From: Olavius algarvensis associated proteobacterium Delta 3
Lineage (GTDB): Bacteria; Desulfobacterota; Desulfobacteria; Desulfobacterales; CAFBRK01
Assembly: GCA_903231505.1 (NCBI GenBank)
Contig: CAFBRK010000141.1
Location: 18,551 to 82,550, forward strand
Reading direction: 5' to 3'
DNA length: 64,000 nucleotides
Under the pieces are notes generated by a model. It had not been told where the DNA came from, ran no database searches, and worked only from the letters and a program-made list of their open reading frames with translations. The position numbers were made by a program, and so were the translations under genes. Positions within the stretch are counted from its first letter, which is position 1. Every line of letters begins with the position of its first letter. Shown piece after piece: positions 17,196 to 25,659 of this stretch.

Positions 17196-18452
17196 TCAGT
17201 TCGGAACCAGGGCATCGGCGACCATGGAGGACAGAAACCGGACATCCACCCCCATCTTGTAGTGGTCGTTGAGATCAGAGAGCTGGGTGTGGCAGTTTTC
17301 GCAGGCGGTGGACAGGATTTTCGCGCCGGTCTTTTCGACCTGCTCGGCTTTGACCCGTGCCGACTGCATGCGGAAGGCAAGGGTGTCCTCACCCATGGCC
17401 ACCAGACCGCCGCCCCCGCCGCAGCACCAGTTGTAACGGGGGTCGTCGATCATTTCGTTGAAATCGTCGGTCAGGTGACCCAGGATATATCTCGGAGCGT
17501 CGAACACGCCGCCGTTTCGGGCGATCTGACACGGATCGTGGTAGGTGACCCGCCCCTCGAATGTGGTCTTGTCGAGGCGGATGCGCCCCTCCCGGAGATA
17601 TCGGGCGTGCACATCGGTAATGGTGGAGACTTCGAACGGCTGCTTCCCGGAAAGCTGCTTCATGACCCGAAAGGCCGTGCCGCATTCACAGATGCACACC
17701 TCTTTGACCTTCAACCGTTTGGCCTCGTTGACAATCCGGTCCAGAATCAGCTTGGTTCGGGACGGATCCCCCACAAAGGCGCCGAAGTTGACCGCCTCGA
17801 AAAAACTCAAGGTCCAGTTTTCACCGGCCGCGTTAAACACCGCCGCCGCCGGTATGATGGAGTGGGCGCCGGCCAGGGCCACATACAGCAGGTCGGCCCC
17901 TTCCACGTCGATGGGGATGGCCGTCTCACCGGCTTCCACCTGCCAGGCCTTGACCACCTCCTCCTCGAGCCTGTGGATCCCGGTCATAAAACTTTCCTTG
18001 AACAGCTCCAGCGATTTTCCCTTCTCGATGGACGTGTCCGCCAGCAGGGACAGGATTTCGGGTTCGGCGCTGGCGCCGATCAACAGCAGCTTGGCAATGG
18101 ACATGAGCATCTGGGTGTCGATCCCGAAGGGGCAGAAGACCATGCAACGGCGGCATCCCGTGCACGAGTATGCGGCACCGTAGAGCTCCTCGAGGGTCAT
18201 GTCGGTCAGTTCCTTGGATTCCCCCAGAGACGGCCAAAAATTTCCCCGCGCCTTGAAGTAGCGTTTGTAGAGTCGCCGGACGATTTCATGCCGGTAGACC
18301 GCAATGTGGTGCAGCTGCCCGGTGGATGCATACACGTGACAGGCCTCGGTGCAGACACCGCAACGGGTGCAGGTTTCCAGGTAATACCGCATGGCCCGGG
18401 TGAATTTGCTTTTGAAGAGCCCGAGCAGCTCCTCGCGTGTTTGGTCGTCCAT
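17196..18452 (-). CDS. HdrD/DsrK-like iron-sulfur protein with CCG domains
   Basis: 418 residues. Two 4Fe-4S ferredoxin clusters are bound by CTRCGVCTEAC (about 28-38) and CTGCRRCMVFCP (about 96-107). The C-terminal half contains CECGTAF and a complete CCG cluster: YHDPCQIAR, WCCGGGGG and ACENCHTQ. This is the layout of HdrD, DsrK and TmcB, which pass electrons between a membrane cytochrome and a heterodisulfide or persulfide-type partner. The gene lies two bases after the NarI-like subunit, so the two surely form a membrane complex resembling DsrMK. Genes for DsrJOP or cytochrome c3 are not adjacent, so this is a reduced, two-subunit version. Confidence 0.85.
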   Translation of the reverse strand: MDDQTREELLGLFKSKFTRAMRYYLETCTRCGVCTEACHVYASTGQLHHIAVYRHEIVRRLYKRYFKARGNFWPSLGESKELTDMTLEELYGAAYSCTGCRRCMVFCPFGIDTQMLMSIAKLLLIGASAEPEILSLLADTSIEKGKSLELFKESFMTGIHRLEEEVVKAWQVEAGETAIPIDVEGADLLYVALAGAHSIIPAAAVFNAAGENWTLSFFEAVNFGAFVGDPSRTKLILDRIVNEAKRLKVKEVCICECGTAFRVMKQLSGKQPFEVSTITDVHARYLREGRIRLDKTTFEGRVTYHDPCQIARNGGVFDAPRYILGHLTDDFNEMIDDPRYNWCCGGGGGLVAMGEDTLAFRMQSARVKAEQVEKTGAKILSTACENCHTQLSDLNDHYKMGVDVRFLSSMVADALVPN

Positions 18453-18454
18453 GG

Positions 18455-19165
18455 TTACCCTCTTCTCAACTTGTTCATCGGCAAGGTCAGGATGGAATGC
18501 ATCAGCTGACTGAACGGAAAGACCATTAAAAACAGATTGGCGAAAAACACGTGCAGGACCAGCATGAAGGAATGCCCCGAAAACGTGACGTTGTAGGGCA
18601 GCTCCGGCTTCAACACCAGGAGGCTGAACAGGTAGGTCCGGTAATCCTCCGGAGTCATATCCCCGTATTCGTACCAGCGACGCGCCCAGTCCAATTCGCT
18701 CCCGAATATGACAATCAGAAACAGAAGGATCAGCAGGTAATAGTCCTCCGGAACGGACAGCTCCCGGACCGGTGATCTAAACCGCCGGAACAGAAAGTAG
18801 AGCACACACACGGACAGAAGAAGGCCGACGAACCCGCTGCCGAGAAAGATTTCATGGGGAATGATCTGGAATATCGCAAAATCGGCAATCAGCTCCAGAT
18901 GACCGATCAGCAGCAGCACCAGCAGAATGTGAAACCCCATCACGAACACCCAGAGCAGCGGTTTATGTCTTCGTATCGTCGGGAAAAGAAAGGTGTCGTG
19001 CAGCGCCCAGAGCCATGTGGGCCGGCGCTCCGGGAAGATCTGCAGCGTGGTGGGATGTTTCGGTTCTTTCAGGATGGTAACGATCCGGATGGTTGTCGCC
19101 AGGATAAAGACACCGACGGCCAGGTAGACCATGGGAACCAGGATAATATAGTAGAGTGTTTGCAA
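18455..19165 (-). CDS. NarI/DsrM-like membrane cytochrome b subunit
   Basis: 236 residues with five hydrophobic segments (about 5-27, 72-95, 105-128, 140-160, 195-220). Histidines in HKPLLWVFVMGFHILLVLLL and GHLEL, and later in SGHSFMLVLHVFF and QLMHS, are placed to bind two b hemes as in the gamma subunit of respiratory nitrate reductase. It would exchange electrons with the menaquinone pool and with the HdrD-like protein whose gene follows after two bases. A strong hairpin (19196-19226) separates it from tusA upstream, so its expression may be lower than that of tusA-dsrE. Confidence 0.82.
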   Translation of the reverse strand: MQTLYYIILVPMVYLAVGVFILATTIRIVTILKEPKHPTTLQIFPERRPTWLWALHDTFLFPTIRRHKPLLWVFVMGFHILLVLLLIGHLELIADFAIFQIIPHEIFLGSGFVGLLLSVCVLYFLFRRFRSPVRELSVPEDYYLLILLFLIVIFGSELDWARRWYEYGDMTPEDYRTYLFSLLVLKPELPYNVTFSGHSFMLVLHVFFANLFLMVFPFSQLMHSILTLPMNKLRRG

Positions 19166-19195
19166 AGCTCCCCCCTTGATTGCATATCAATGAAA

Positions 19196-19226
19196 CAGGC
19201 CGCCCCGATTCTATCGGGACGGCCTG
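19196..19226 (-). terminator. Intra-operon hairpin/attenuator between tusA and the narI-like gene
   Basis: CAGGCCG-CCCCGAT at 19196 pairs with ATCGGG-CGGCCTG up to 19226, one mismatch, short loop. On the minus strand it is followed by TTTCATT. It lies in the 69-base gap between tusA and the narI-like gene, so it either partly terminates or protects the upstream mRNA. Confidence 0.6.
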
Positions 19227-19234
19227 TCACTGCG

Positions 19235-19477
19235 TCACGCGTTCCGTTTGATATAGAACCGGGTGAAATCCCCGTCCTGGTCGGTTTTGACGATTTCATT
19301 CCCGCTGGTCCTGGCCCAGGCCGGAAAATCGGAAAGGGCACCCGGGTCCGAGGTCTGGGCCTCGATAATCTCTCCGATCTCCACTTCCTTGATACCCTTG
19401 CTGACCTTGACCACCGGCATCGGGCACGGCAGCCCCTTGAGATCCATTACCTTCGCTACTTTAATATCGTCACTCAT
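19235..19477 (-). CDS. TusA-family sulfur carrier protein
   Basis: 80 residues, ribosome site AGGAGG. DLKGLPCPMPVVKVSKGIKE has the family CPxP motif, with Cys18 as the persulfide carrier. The later SDFPAWARTSGNEI matches the second conserved block. TusA proteins accept and hand on sulfane sulfur, usually with DsrE-type partners. Here it lies between dsrE-like and DsrMK-like genes, which suggests persulfide delivery to or from the membrane redox complex. Confidence 0.9.
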   Translation of the reverse strand: MSDDIKVAKVMDLKGLPCPMPVVKVSKGIKEVEIGEIIEAQTSDPGALSDFPAWARTSGNEIVKTDQDGDFTRFYIKRNA

Positions 19478-19551
19478 GGTTTCCTCCTGAATTGGTGGTG
19501 TAACTATGTTGAAAAAAAATGATCATGTAACTATTTCGTGAAAACTCCGGG

Positions 19552-20103
19552 TTATATAAACAGCTGCACCCTGCTGTTGCCGGCTTCCTCTAAAAAGGTA
19601 GCGACGCCGCCGTAGCTGAGATGCTCGTAATCGATCATCTCTTCCCGTTTGAAGCCCATCAGGTCCATGGACATCTCACAGATCACGATCCTGACACCAA
19701 GCTGTTCGGCCATCTCCATCATCTGCTCCAGGGAGGCCACATTTTTCTGGGTCATGAGCCGCTTCATCATGGCGGTGCCCATCCCGCCCATGTTCATTTT
19801 GGACAGTTTGGTCTGGGTGGTGCCCTTCGGCAGCATGGCCCCGAACATTTTTCCCATGGCATCCTTGCCGCCGACGTTCTTGTCCTTGTCCCGGAGCACC
19901 GGTGTGCCCCAGAACGTGAAGAACATGACGACGTCCATTCCCATGGCCACCGCGCCGGTGGCGATGACAAAAGACGCCAGCGCCTTGTCCAGATCGCCGC
20001 TGAAGACAATCATCGAAACTCTATTTTCGGTGGTCTTTTTGTCGACCCGCTCGATCTGCGCCTTGAGCTCGGCAAGCTGGGTTTCAATATTTTGCATATC
20101 CAT
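19552..20103 (-). CDS. DsrE-family (DsrE2-like) sulfur relay protein
   Basis: 183 residues, ribosome site AAAGGAGG. After a short coiled coil (IETQLAELKAQIERVDKKTT) comes the DsrE/F fold: RVSMIVFSGDLDKALASFVI and AVAMGMDVVMFFTFWGTPVL. The conserved cysteine is in VRIVICEMSMDLMG (about 140). The Met-rich middle (MNMGGMGTAMMKRLM) is typical of the DsrE2 group, which together with TusA and rhodanese moves sulfane sulfur in the cytoplasm. It is the first structural gene of the operon; the marR gene lies 163 bases upstream. Confidence 0.88.
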   Translation of the reverse strand: MDMQNIETQLAELKAQIERVDKKTTENRVSMIVFSGDLDKALASFVIATGAVAMGMDVVMFFTFWGTPVLRDKDKNVGGKDAMGKMFGAMLPKGTTQTKLSKMNMGGMGTAMMKRLMTQKNVASLEQMMEMAEQLGVRIVICEMSMDLMGFKREEMIDYEHLSYGGVATFLEEAGNSRVQLFI

Positions 20104-20266
20104 TTGGCCGCCTCCTTTAAGTTGATGCTGTTAAGTTTAATTAGATATAAATTACTGATGGTTAACTTGAAAATTACACGATTTGGTTTATACCATGAAC
20201 ATTATCTCGCAAAAAATCCCATTTGGCATCAGCTGTCCCCCGTTCATCGCCGGTTTGCCGACAGGG

Positions 20267-20746
20267 TTACACCATCATATCCTTTACCGACTGCATCGCT
20301 GATTTGAGCATCTCCAGGGAGGCCATCATGTGGCGCCGCTGCTCCGGGGTAATTTGTGTCAGCACCTCGGAATGCACATCTCGTAGAAAATGATTGATGT
20401 CGTCCAGCTTCTTGGACCCGGCCGATGTCAAGCTGAGCAGGTTGACACGGGAGTCCTCCGGGTCTTTAATGCGCTGAATCAGCCCCTTTTGAAGCATCCC
20501 CTCGATGATCCGGGTAACCCGGCTCTTGACCACGTTCATCTTGTGGGCGATGCCCTTGGACGTCAGGTAGCGCTCTTCGCCGAAGAGCAACAGGCACCGC
20601 AGTTCGGCATCCGGCAGATTGAACCTGTCGCTTTGATACTGCATCCGTTCCTGGCAGCACTGATACAGCTTGGCCACCAGTTCCTGGAAATGATCCAGCT
20701 GATAATCCGTAATCTGGTCCGTTGGGTTGCCAAAATTATTGTTCAT
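20267..20746 (-). CDS. MarR-family transcriptional regulator
   Basis: 159 residues. The start is the ATG at 20744-20746 (MNNNFGNPTDQITDYQLDHF); a longer in-frame extension upstream is antisense to the PAP2 gene and not real. The winged helix is seen in PDAELRCLLLFGEERYLTSK, GIAHKMNVVKSRVTRIIEGM (recognition helix) and QRIKDPEDSRVNLLSLT (wing). It lies upstream of and in line with dsrE-tusA-redox-fadL, and probably controls that operon and itself. Cysteines in CCQERM might allow redox or sulfur sensing, though this is conjecture. Confidence 0.85.
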   Translation of the reverse strand: MNNNFGNPTDQITDYQLDHFQELVAKLYQCCQERMQYQSDRFNLPDAELRCLLLFGEERYLTSKGIAHKMNVVKSRVTRIIEGMLQKGLIQRIKDPEDSRVNLLSLTSAGSKKLDDINHFLRDVHSEVLTQITPEQRRHMMASLEMLKSAMQSVKDMMV

Positions 20747-20755
20747 ATCGTGAAC
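20741..20755. promoter_or_regulatory. Candidate MarR operator overlapping the marR start
   Basis: Inverted repeat GTTCA-TATCG-TGAAC with AT-rich flanks, overlapping the regulator's own start codon. Position and symmetry fit autoregulation. No exact second copy is present before dsrE, where only GTTAAC and GTTCATGGTATAAAC-like words occur. Confidence 0.4.
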
Positions 20756-20929
20756 TATATATAACCATCGATTTCTGTCAAGCTTTTTTTTTGCGATATC
20801 CATTTTCGGTGCCCCCGGCGGGGCAGGGCAGCGGGTATCGCGGATCCGCCCGATGGGAACGCGTTGTGAAGGGAGGGTTTCTATGCTACCGTAACCCGAT
20901 TTTCGAACCCCTGAAGAAATGGCGGAACG

Positions 20930-21895
20930 ATGCAGGAGCAACGGACACGCCGGGGTCTGCTGATTATTTTGGCGGGCGCTGTCATCACCATGGTCCTGAG
21001 CACCCGGGTGGACTATTCCTGGACGGTTTTCCTCGGCGAGCATCGATGGCCGTTTTTGGTAAAGGTGATGGGGCAGACCGTATTCGAGGGGGAATCCTTT
21101 GGCGGGGTGGATCCGGTCATCCTTTTTTTGATCACGGTGACCGGCGTTTATTACCTGACCTGGAAGACCCAACGTGAAAAGCTGATCCGGTGGCGGCCGC
21201 ACCTGGGGTTTATCCTGACCTGTGCCGTTGTTGGCGGCATCTACGTTGTTCACAGTCTGAAATGGATCATGGGACGGGCACGGCCGGAACCCGTCATCAC
21301 CGGAGGCCTCCCGTTTACCGAATGGTTCACATTCGGACCCCATTTCGTGACCGAGGGGATCTATCGGGGCGCCTTTCCCAGCGGCCACACCGCCGAAGCG
21401 ATGATTCTGTTCACCCTGGCATATGTATTTGCGGGGACCCCGGGGCATTCCATAGGGCAACGTGTGTTCGGCTGGTGCTGGGGGGTGGCCGCCCTGGTCT
21501 ACGCGTCTGCCGTCGGAATCGGCCGGTGCATGGCCCTGAGCCACTGGTTGACGGATGTGACAGGCGCCATCGTGCTGTCGTGGATTGCCTGTCATGTGCT
21601 GTTTCACCATGTGCTGCGCGTGCCGGAGCAGATCGGGTATGTTCACACCCATGGACAGCTGCCGGATACGCCTCCCGTCTGGGAGCTGCGGCTGTGCGGA
21701 TACCTTCTCGGGGTCGTTCTTGGCGGAGCTGCAGGCATTCTCGGGTTGCGGGGCATCGGCCTCGGCGAATCCACTGGGTTCATCGGGCTTGCCCTTGCCG
21801 GCGCCCTGCTGGCGCTTCTGGCCGCCTGGCGGATGGCCCTTTTTTACCGACGGGTCCGCCGGGGGTTGAATCCGCCGGTGGTCGATAACGGATGA
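20930..21895 (+). CDS. PAP2-family membrane phosphatase
   Basis: 321 residues with about seven hydrophobic segments. All three catalytic motifs of PAP2 phosphatases are present: KWIMGRARP, PSGH (in GAFPSGHTAEAM) and GIGRCMALSHWLTD with the catalytic histidine. This group removes phosphate from lipids such as undecaprenyl diphosphate, lipid A or phosphatidate in the membrane. It is translationally coupled to the next membrane protein (ATGA). Confidence 0.85.
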   Translation: MQEQRTRRGLLIILAGAVITMVLSTRVDYSWTVFLGEHRWPFLVKVMGQTVFEGESFGGVDPVILFLITVTGVYYLTWKTQREKLIRWRPHLGFILTCAVVGGIYVVHSLKWIMGRARPEPVITGGLPFTEWFTFGPHFVTEGIYRGAFPSGHTAEAMILFTLAYVFAGTPGHSIGQRVFGWCWGVAALVYASAVGIGRCMALSHWLTDVTGAIVLSWIACHVLFHHVLRVPEQIGYVHTHGQLPDTPPVWELRLCGYLLGVVLGGAAGILGLRGIGLGESTGFIGLALAGALLALLAAWRMALFYRRVRRGLNPPVVDNG

Positions 21896-22782
21896 AAAAA
21901 CTGCTTCGCATACTGATCGTGCAGTCCGGCAAGGAGCTGTTCCGCTACAAATCCTTTTTTCTGCTGATTTTCGCCCTGATCCTACTGGACCGGTTTCTCA
22001 AAAAGGTCGTGCACGTGGACCGGTCCTCCCTGAATCAGGAATCACTCAAGGAGATCAGCTTTCAGTCCGCCCAATACGTGTTCGAGGTGATGCCCGGTGT
22101 GCTGGTCGGCTTCCTGTCCGACTATCGGACATTTCTGGTTATCGGCGGTCTTTTTTTATTGAAGCAGCTCATCTCAATGTGGCCGTCGAGCGATATGCGC
22201 CGGATGCACCGGCAGGAGCGGGGCACATTTGGCCTGTTCGGATCCTTGTTGGCCATCCGATGGGAGCAGGTGCTCTGGGACGGAATGGCGGTCGTCATTA
22301 TCGTGGGCGTGACCGGCGCCTGGACCACGATCCACTACGTCATCCTCCACAGCGTCTGGCAGGCCCACCCTTCAGCGATTTGCCTTCTGGCGCTGCTCGT
22401 TTTGATGTTCCTCTTTTTGCCCATGACCCTGGCCGGTTTTTCGTACTCATCGAAGCTGGCGGTGATCTCAAGGGGCGGGTTCACTGATAAATTCAAGCTG
22501 TTCCTTCGCCTGTTTTGGGATCACCGGATACGGTGGGCCTCCTGGCTGTTCTTCATGGCACGGCTTATGATCGAGGCCCTGTTCGTCATCATTCTCCCGG
22601 CAGTGGTCATTATCTTGATGGACATCTTCTGGGTTCGCGTTCTCACGGCCAGTCTGCTTGCCACGCCGGTTTACTCCTATCTGAAAATGGCCTCCTTCAA
22701 ATTTTTCCTCGAAATCTACCGCCCCTTTCCATTAGTTCGGGAAGAATACAGGTCCTACTACAGTAATTACGATTTGCTGTAA
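21892..22782 (+). CDS. Polytopic membrane protein of unknown function
   Basis: 296 residues with about six hydrophobic segments (for example FFLLIFALILLDRF, AVVIIVGVTGAWTTIHYVIL, LIEALFVIILPAVVIILMDI). No domain recognised. Its start overlaps the PAP2 stop by four bases, so it is probably a partner in the same lipid-related process. A truncated repeat starts two bases after its stop codon. Confidence 0.7.
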   Translation: MKKLLRILIVQSGKELFRYKSFFLLIFALILLDRFLKKVVHVDRSSLNQESLKEISFQSAQYVFEVMPGVLVGFLSDYRTFLVIGGLFLLKQLISMWPSSDMRRMHRQERGTFGLFGSLLAIRWEQVLWDGMAVVIIVGVTGAWTTIHYVILHSVWQAHPSAICLLALLVLMFLFLPMTLAGFSYSSKLAVISRGGFTDKFKLFLRLFWDHRIRWASWLFFMARLMIEALFVIILPAVVIILMDIFWVRVLTASLLATPVYSYLKMASFKFFLEIYRPFPLVREEYRSYYSNYDLL

Positions 22783-22784
22783 CA

Positions 22785-22903
22785 GCGGAGTCATCGGTAT
22801 CGGTATCGACTTCGAAGTTGGCCACTCTGTCTCGATTCCGATACCGATTCTGATCCCGATACCGAAGATGTCCATATCCGGACTCCCCCGAAACGGGATT
22901 TGA
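22785..22903 (-). repeat. MITE-like family 1, truncated copy in reverse
   Basis: Matches the central part of the 9355-9593 element: GCGGAGTCATCGGTATCGGT, the arm CTCGATTCCGATACCGATTC and CATATCCGGACTCCCCCGAA. The terminal inverted repeats are missing on both sides. It fills nearly the whole gap between the membrane protein and dmeF. Confidence 0.7.
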
Positions 22904-22915
22904 AATTTCACGGGG

Positions 22916-23908
22916 ATGCATTACCATGACCCCATGGCAAAGCGTGCAAAAGATGTCTCCACGGATCCCTGGCGGCATTCCCATCGATTTACGGTGGACA
23001 GAGGTAGCAGTGAGCGGAACACCTGGCTGGTGATCGCTCTCACCGCGGTGATGATGGTCATCGAAATCGCCTCGGGCTTGATGTTCGGTTCCATGGCGCT
23101 TCTGGCGGACGGCTGGCACATGGCAACCCATACCGCTGCATTGGGGATCACGGCCTTCGCCTATACTTACGCCCGGCGCCACGCAGACGATCCGGCCTAC
23201 ACCTTCGGCACCGGTAAAGTGGGCGTTCTGGGTGGATTTGCCAGTGCCATCGTTCTGGCCATCATTGCCGTTTTGATGGGGGCGGAAGCCGTGGTGCGCC
23301 TGCTTACGCCCAAACCTATCCAGTTCAACGAGGCCATATTTGTGGCGGTCATCGGCCTCGGGGTGAACCTTGTCAGCGCCTGGCTCCTTCGGGAGCGTCA
23401 CGATCACAGCCACGGACACGGGTCAGAGGAACACCGGCATCACCAGGATCACAATTTGCGGGCGGCATACCTTCACGTTCTGGCCGATGCACTCACCTCG
23501 GTGCTGGCGATTGTGGCGCTGTTGACCGGGAAAGCGCTCGGATGGATATGGATGGACCCGCTGATGGGCGTCGTGGGCGGCGTGATTATTTTGCGTTGGG
23601 CTTACATGCTGATTCGGGACACCGGGCACATTCTGCTGGACAAGACCGCCGCAACCGCGATCATGGACGCGGTGCGCTCCGAAATCGAATCGGAGGACGA
23701 CTCCCGCGTGGTGGACCTCCATCTCTGGCAGGTGAGTTCATCCCATCTCGGGGCGATCGTCTCCATCGTGACCAAGCGCCCTAAACCGCCCGATTATTAC
23801 AAGTCCTTGCTGAACCGGATCCAGCCCCTGGACCACATCACCGTGGAAGTGATCCCATACGTGACCGCCCCGGAGCAGTTCATGAAATTATCGGACGAAC
23901 CGTTCTGA
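22916..23908 (+). CDS. dmeF: Cation diffusion facilitator, DmeF-type metal exporter
   Basis: 330 residues with six transmembrane segments. The first metal site is in LADGWHMATHTAAL and the second in VLADALTSVLAIVAL (the HD/DxxxD pairs of CDF proteins). A cytoplasmic histidine-rich loop RHDHSHGHGSEEHRHHQDH lies at about residues 161-182, typical of DmeF, which exports Co2+/Ni2+ by proton antiport. The N-terminal MHYH and WRHSHRF are also DmeF-like. A second ATG at 22934 is possible. The overlap with the next gene region is tight (10 bases). Confidence 0.85.
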   Translation: MHYHDPMAKRAKDVSTDPWRHSHRFTVDRGSSERNTWLVIALTAVMMVIEIASGLMFGSMALLADGWHMATHTAALGITAFAYTYARRHADDPAYTFGTGKVGVLGGFASAIVLAIIAVLMGAEAVVRLLTPKPIQFNEAIFVAVIGLGVNLVSAWLLRERHDHSHGHGSEEHRHHQDHNLRAAYLHVLADALTSVLAIVALLTGKALGWIWMDPLMGVVGGVIILRWAYMLIRDTGHILLDKTAATAIMDAVRSEIESEDDSRVVDLHLWQVSSSHLGAIVSIVTKRPKPPDYYKSLLNRIQPLDHITVEVIPYVTAPEQFMKLSDEPF

Positions 23909-23918
23909 TGGTGGGGTG

Positions 23919-25091
23919 ATGGTCGAATGGCTGATCATCGGCGGCGGTATCCACGGCACCTATCTGTCGAATCTTCTCACCACTGAGACCGGCCTGAGCC
24001 GGGATGACGTCCGCGTGCTGGACCCCCACGATCGCCCATTGGAACTGTGGCACCGCTACGCCCGCAATTGCGATATGCGGTATCTCCGCTCGCCGGCCAC
24101 CCATAATATCGATATCCACATCCTGTCCCTCTACAGGTTCGCCAAATCCAATCCCGATCTCGATGGGAACCACTTCATCCCCCTTTATAACCGGCCGTCC
24201 AGGGATCTGTTCGAGCGTCATTGCGAGTCGGTGATCCGGGCTCGCGGGCTCGCCCGGATGCGGATAAAAGGGAGGGCAAGAGCCCTGACACGGTCTGGCG
24301 GTGGCGTCGGCGTCGAAACCGAAACCGGTCGCATCCGGTCCAAGCGGGTGCTGCTGTGTGTCGGGCAAACCGAGGCCCCCTGCTGGCCGGATTGGGCCCG
24401 GCGCGCCAGAAACGCCGGGTCGACCATCTATCATGTGTTTGACAGCGATTTCCCAGGGGCAAAGGCGTCCCGGGGGGATCGGACAGTGGTGGTCGGGGGC
24501 GGTCTGACCGCCGTTCAGACCGCGCTGGCCCGAACGCGATCGGCGGCCGCACCGGTGATGCTGCTGTCACCCCATGGTCTCCGGAAAAGCAATTTCGATT
24601 TCGACCCGTGCTGGATCGGCCCTAAATGCATGAGTGGTTTCCTCTCGGCAAGCCTCCAACGCCGGCGGGAACTGATCGGTACGGCGAGAATGCCGGGGAC
24701 CCTGCCGATGGAAATCCATGGGGAAGCCACAGCGGCGATCCGGACAGGTCGAATCCTCTTCAGACAAGCCGATGTGCGGGACGCCCGACCATCAAACGGA
24801 ACCCTTCGTCTGCTTCTGGATGCCGGTGACATCGAAGCCGAGCAGGTGATCCTCGCCACCGGATTTGATCCGGGCAGGCCCGCCGGGGCACTGATTGACC
24901 AGACGTCGCGAGAATTTTCACTCCAGACGACCGCTGGGGGATACCCGGTGGTGAACGACCACCTTCAATGGGGAGACGCCCTGTTTGTATCCGGGCCGCT
25001 GGCGGAGCTTCGCCTCGGGCCCTGCGCCCGGAACATCGTCGGTGCCCGCAATGCCGGCAGGCTGTTGCTCGAATACCTGAAACACCTTTAA
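23919..25091 (+). CDS. FAD/NAD(P)-binding oxidoreductase of unknown substrate
   Basis: 390 residues from the ATG at 23919 (MVEWLIIGGGIHGTYLSN), which has GGTGGGG just upstream. The FAD-binding GGGIHG, a second dinucleotide fold VVVGGGLTAVQTAL near 190 and the late ATGFDPG are features of class B flavin monooxygenase-like and SidA/IucD-like proteins. The substrate cannot be deduced. It follows dmeF after 10 bases, so the two may be co-expressed. Confidence 0.7.
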   Translation: MVEWLIIGGGIHGTYLSNLLTTETGLSRDDVRVLDPHDRPLELWHRYARNCDMRYLRSPATHNIDIHILSLYRFAKSNPDLDGNHFIPLYNRPSRDLFERHCESVIRARGLARMRIKGRARALTRSGGGVGVETETGRIRSKRVLLCVGQTEAPCWPDWARRARNAGSTIYHVFDSDFPGAKASRGDRTVVVGGGLTAVQTALARTRSAAAPVMLLSPHGLRKSNFDFDPCWIGPKCMSGFLSASLQRRRELIGTARMPGTLPMEIHGEATAAIRTGRILFRQADVRDARPSNGTLRLLLDAGDIEAEQVILATGFDPGRPAGALIDQTSREFSLQTTAGGYPVVNDHLQWGDALFVSGPLAELRLGPCARNIVGARNAGRLLLEYLKHL

Positions 25092-25139
25092 CGTTGCTGG
25101 AACCACGAGATAGGTAAACGAAACCCCGTTATGGCACAA

Positions 25140-25560
25140 CGGGTGCCGGGTCCCGGGTGTATGTGACATCAGAGTCGAAGGGAGCGAGCAGAGCGAGTTG
25201 AAGGGTGGGCCCACCTGTCCTGAGCCTGCCGAAGGGTTAGCCCGTTTGCCCGTGGGCCCGTTAGCCCGTTAGCCCGCTAGCCCGTGTGTCCTCATGCCTT
25301 AGCTGTCCTCTGCCTTCTGTCCTCTGCCATCCGACCTCCGACCCGCCAAAGGCGAGCAAGCCTCTGACTTCAAGCATCCAGTATCGAGAATCCAGAATCC
25401 AGCTCTCCAAATCTCCTAACCCCTGTAGCTTGTATCCTGGATCCTGCATCCCGTTTGCCTACCTGTCCTGCCTGCCCTGTGCCTGTCGAAGGGAGCAGAG
25501 CCGAAGGGAGCTCAGTCGAAGGGAGGCTCTCGAAGGGCAGCGAAATGCAAAAAGGAACAT
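25140..25560. repeat. Mosaic of short tandem repeats
   Basis: Several repeat types follow one another: GTCGAAGGGAGC/GCCGAAGGG words (25175-25240 and 25485-25540), four to five copies of a GTTAGCCCG nonamer (25237-25285), TGTCCTCTGCC doublets (25305-25330) and CCAG(A/T)ATC words (25378-25402). The CCTGAGCCTGCCGAAGGG block resembles a dispersed repeat found in many environmental bacteria. No reading frame here looks like a protein. Confidence 0.6.
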
Positions 25561-25645
25561 CACCTCTGCGACCTCTGCGCCTTTTCGGTGAACCGTTGAT
25601 CGTATAAGAAGTCGGAACGCAATTCTGAAAATCGCTATAAGCTAT
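25545..25645 (+). repeat. MITE-like family 2, right-end fragment
   Basis: CACCTCTGCGACCTCTGCGC, then TTTTCGGTGAACCGTTGATC and GTCGGAACGCAATTCTGAAA, matches the right half of the element ending at 15812. The left half is replaced by the tandem-repeat mosaic. Confidence 0.6.
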
Positions 25646-25659
25646 AAATAGGAGAGGGT

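Noticed and set aside
17181..18509. Plus-strand frame of 442 codons
   Set aside because: Antisense to the HdrD-like gene, which has eight ferredoxin cysteines and a CCG cluster in order.
20747..21652. N-terminal extension of the MarR gene by about 300 codons
   Set aside because: The extension is antisense to the PAP2 gene and unlike protein. MarR proteins start near MNNNFGNPTD.
25237..25285. CRISPR array from GTTAGCCCG repeats
   Set aside because: The units are about 9 bp, contiguous and without spacers; no cas genes are present.
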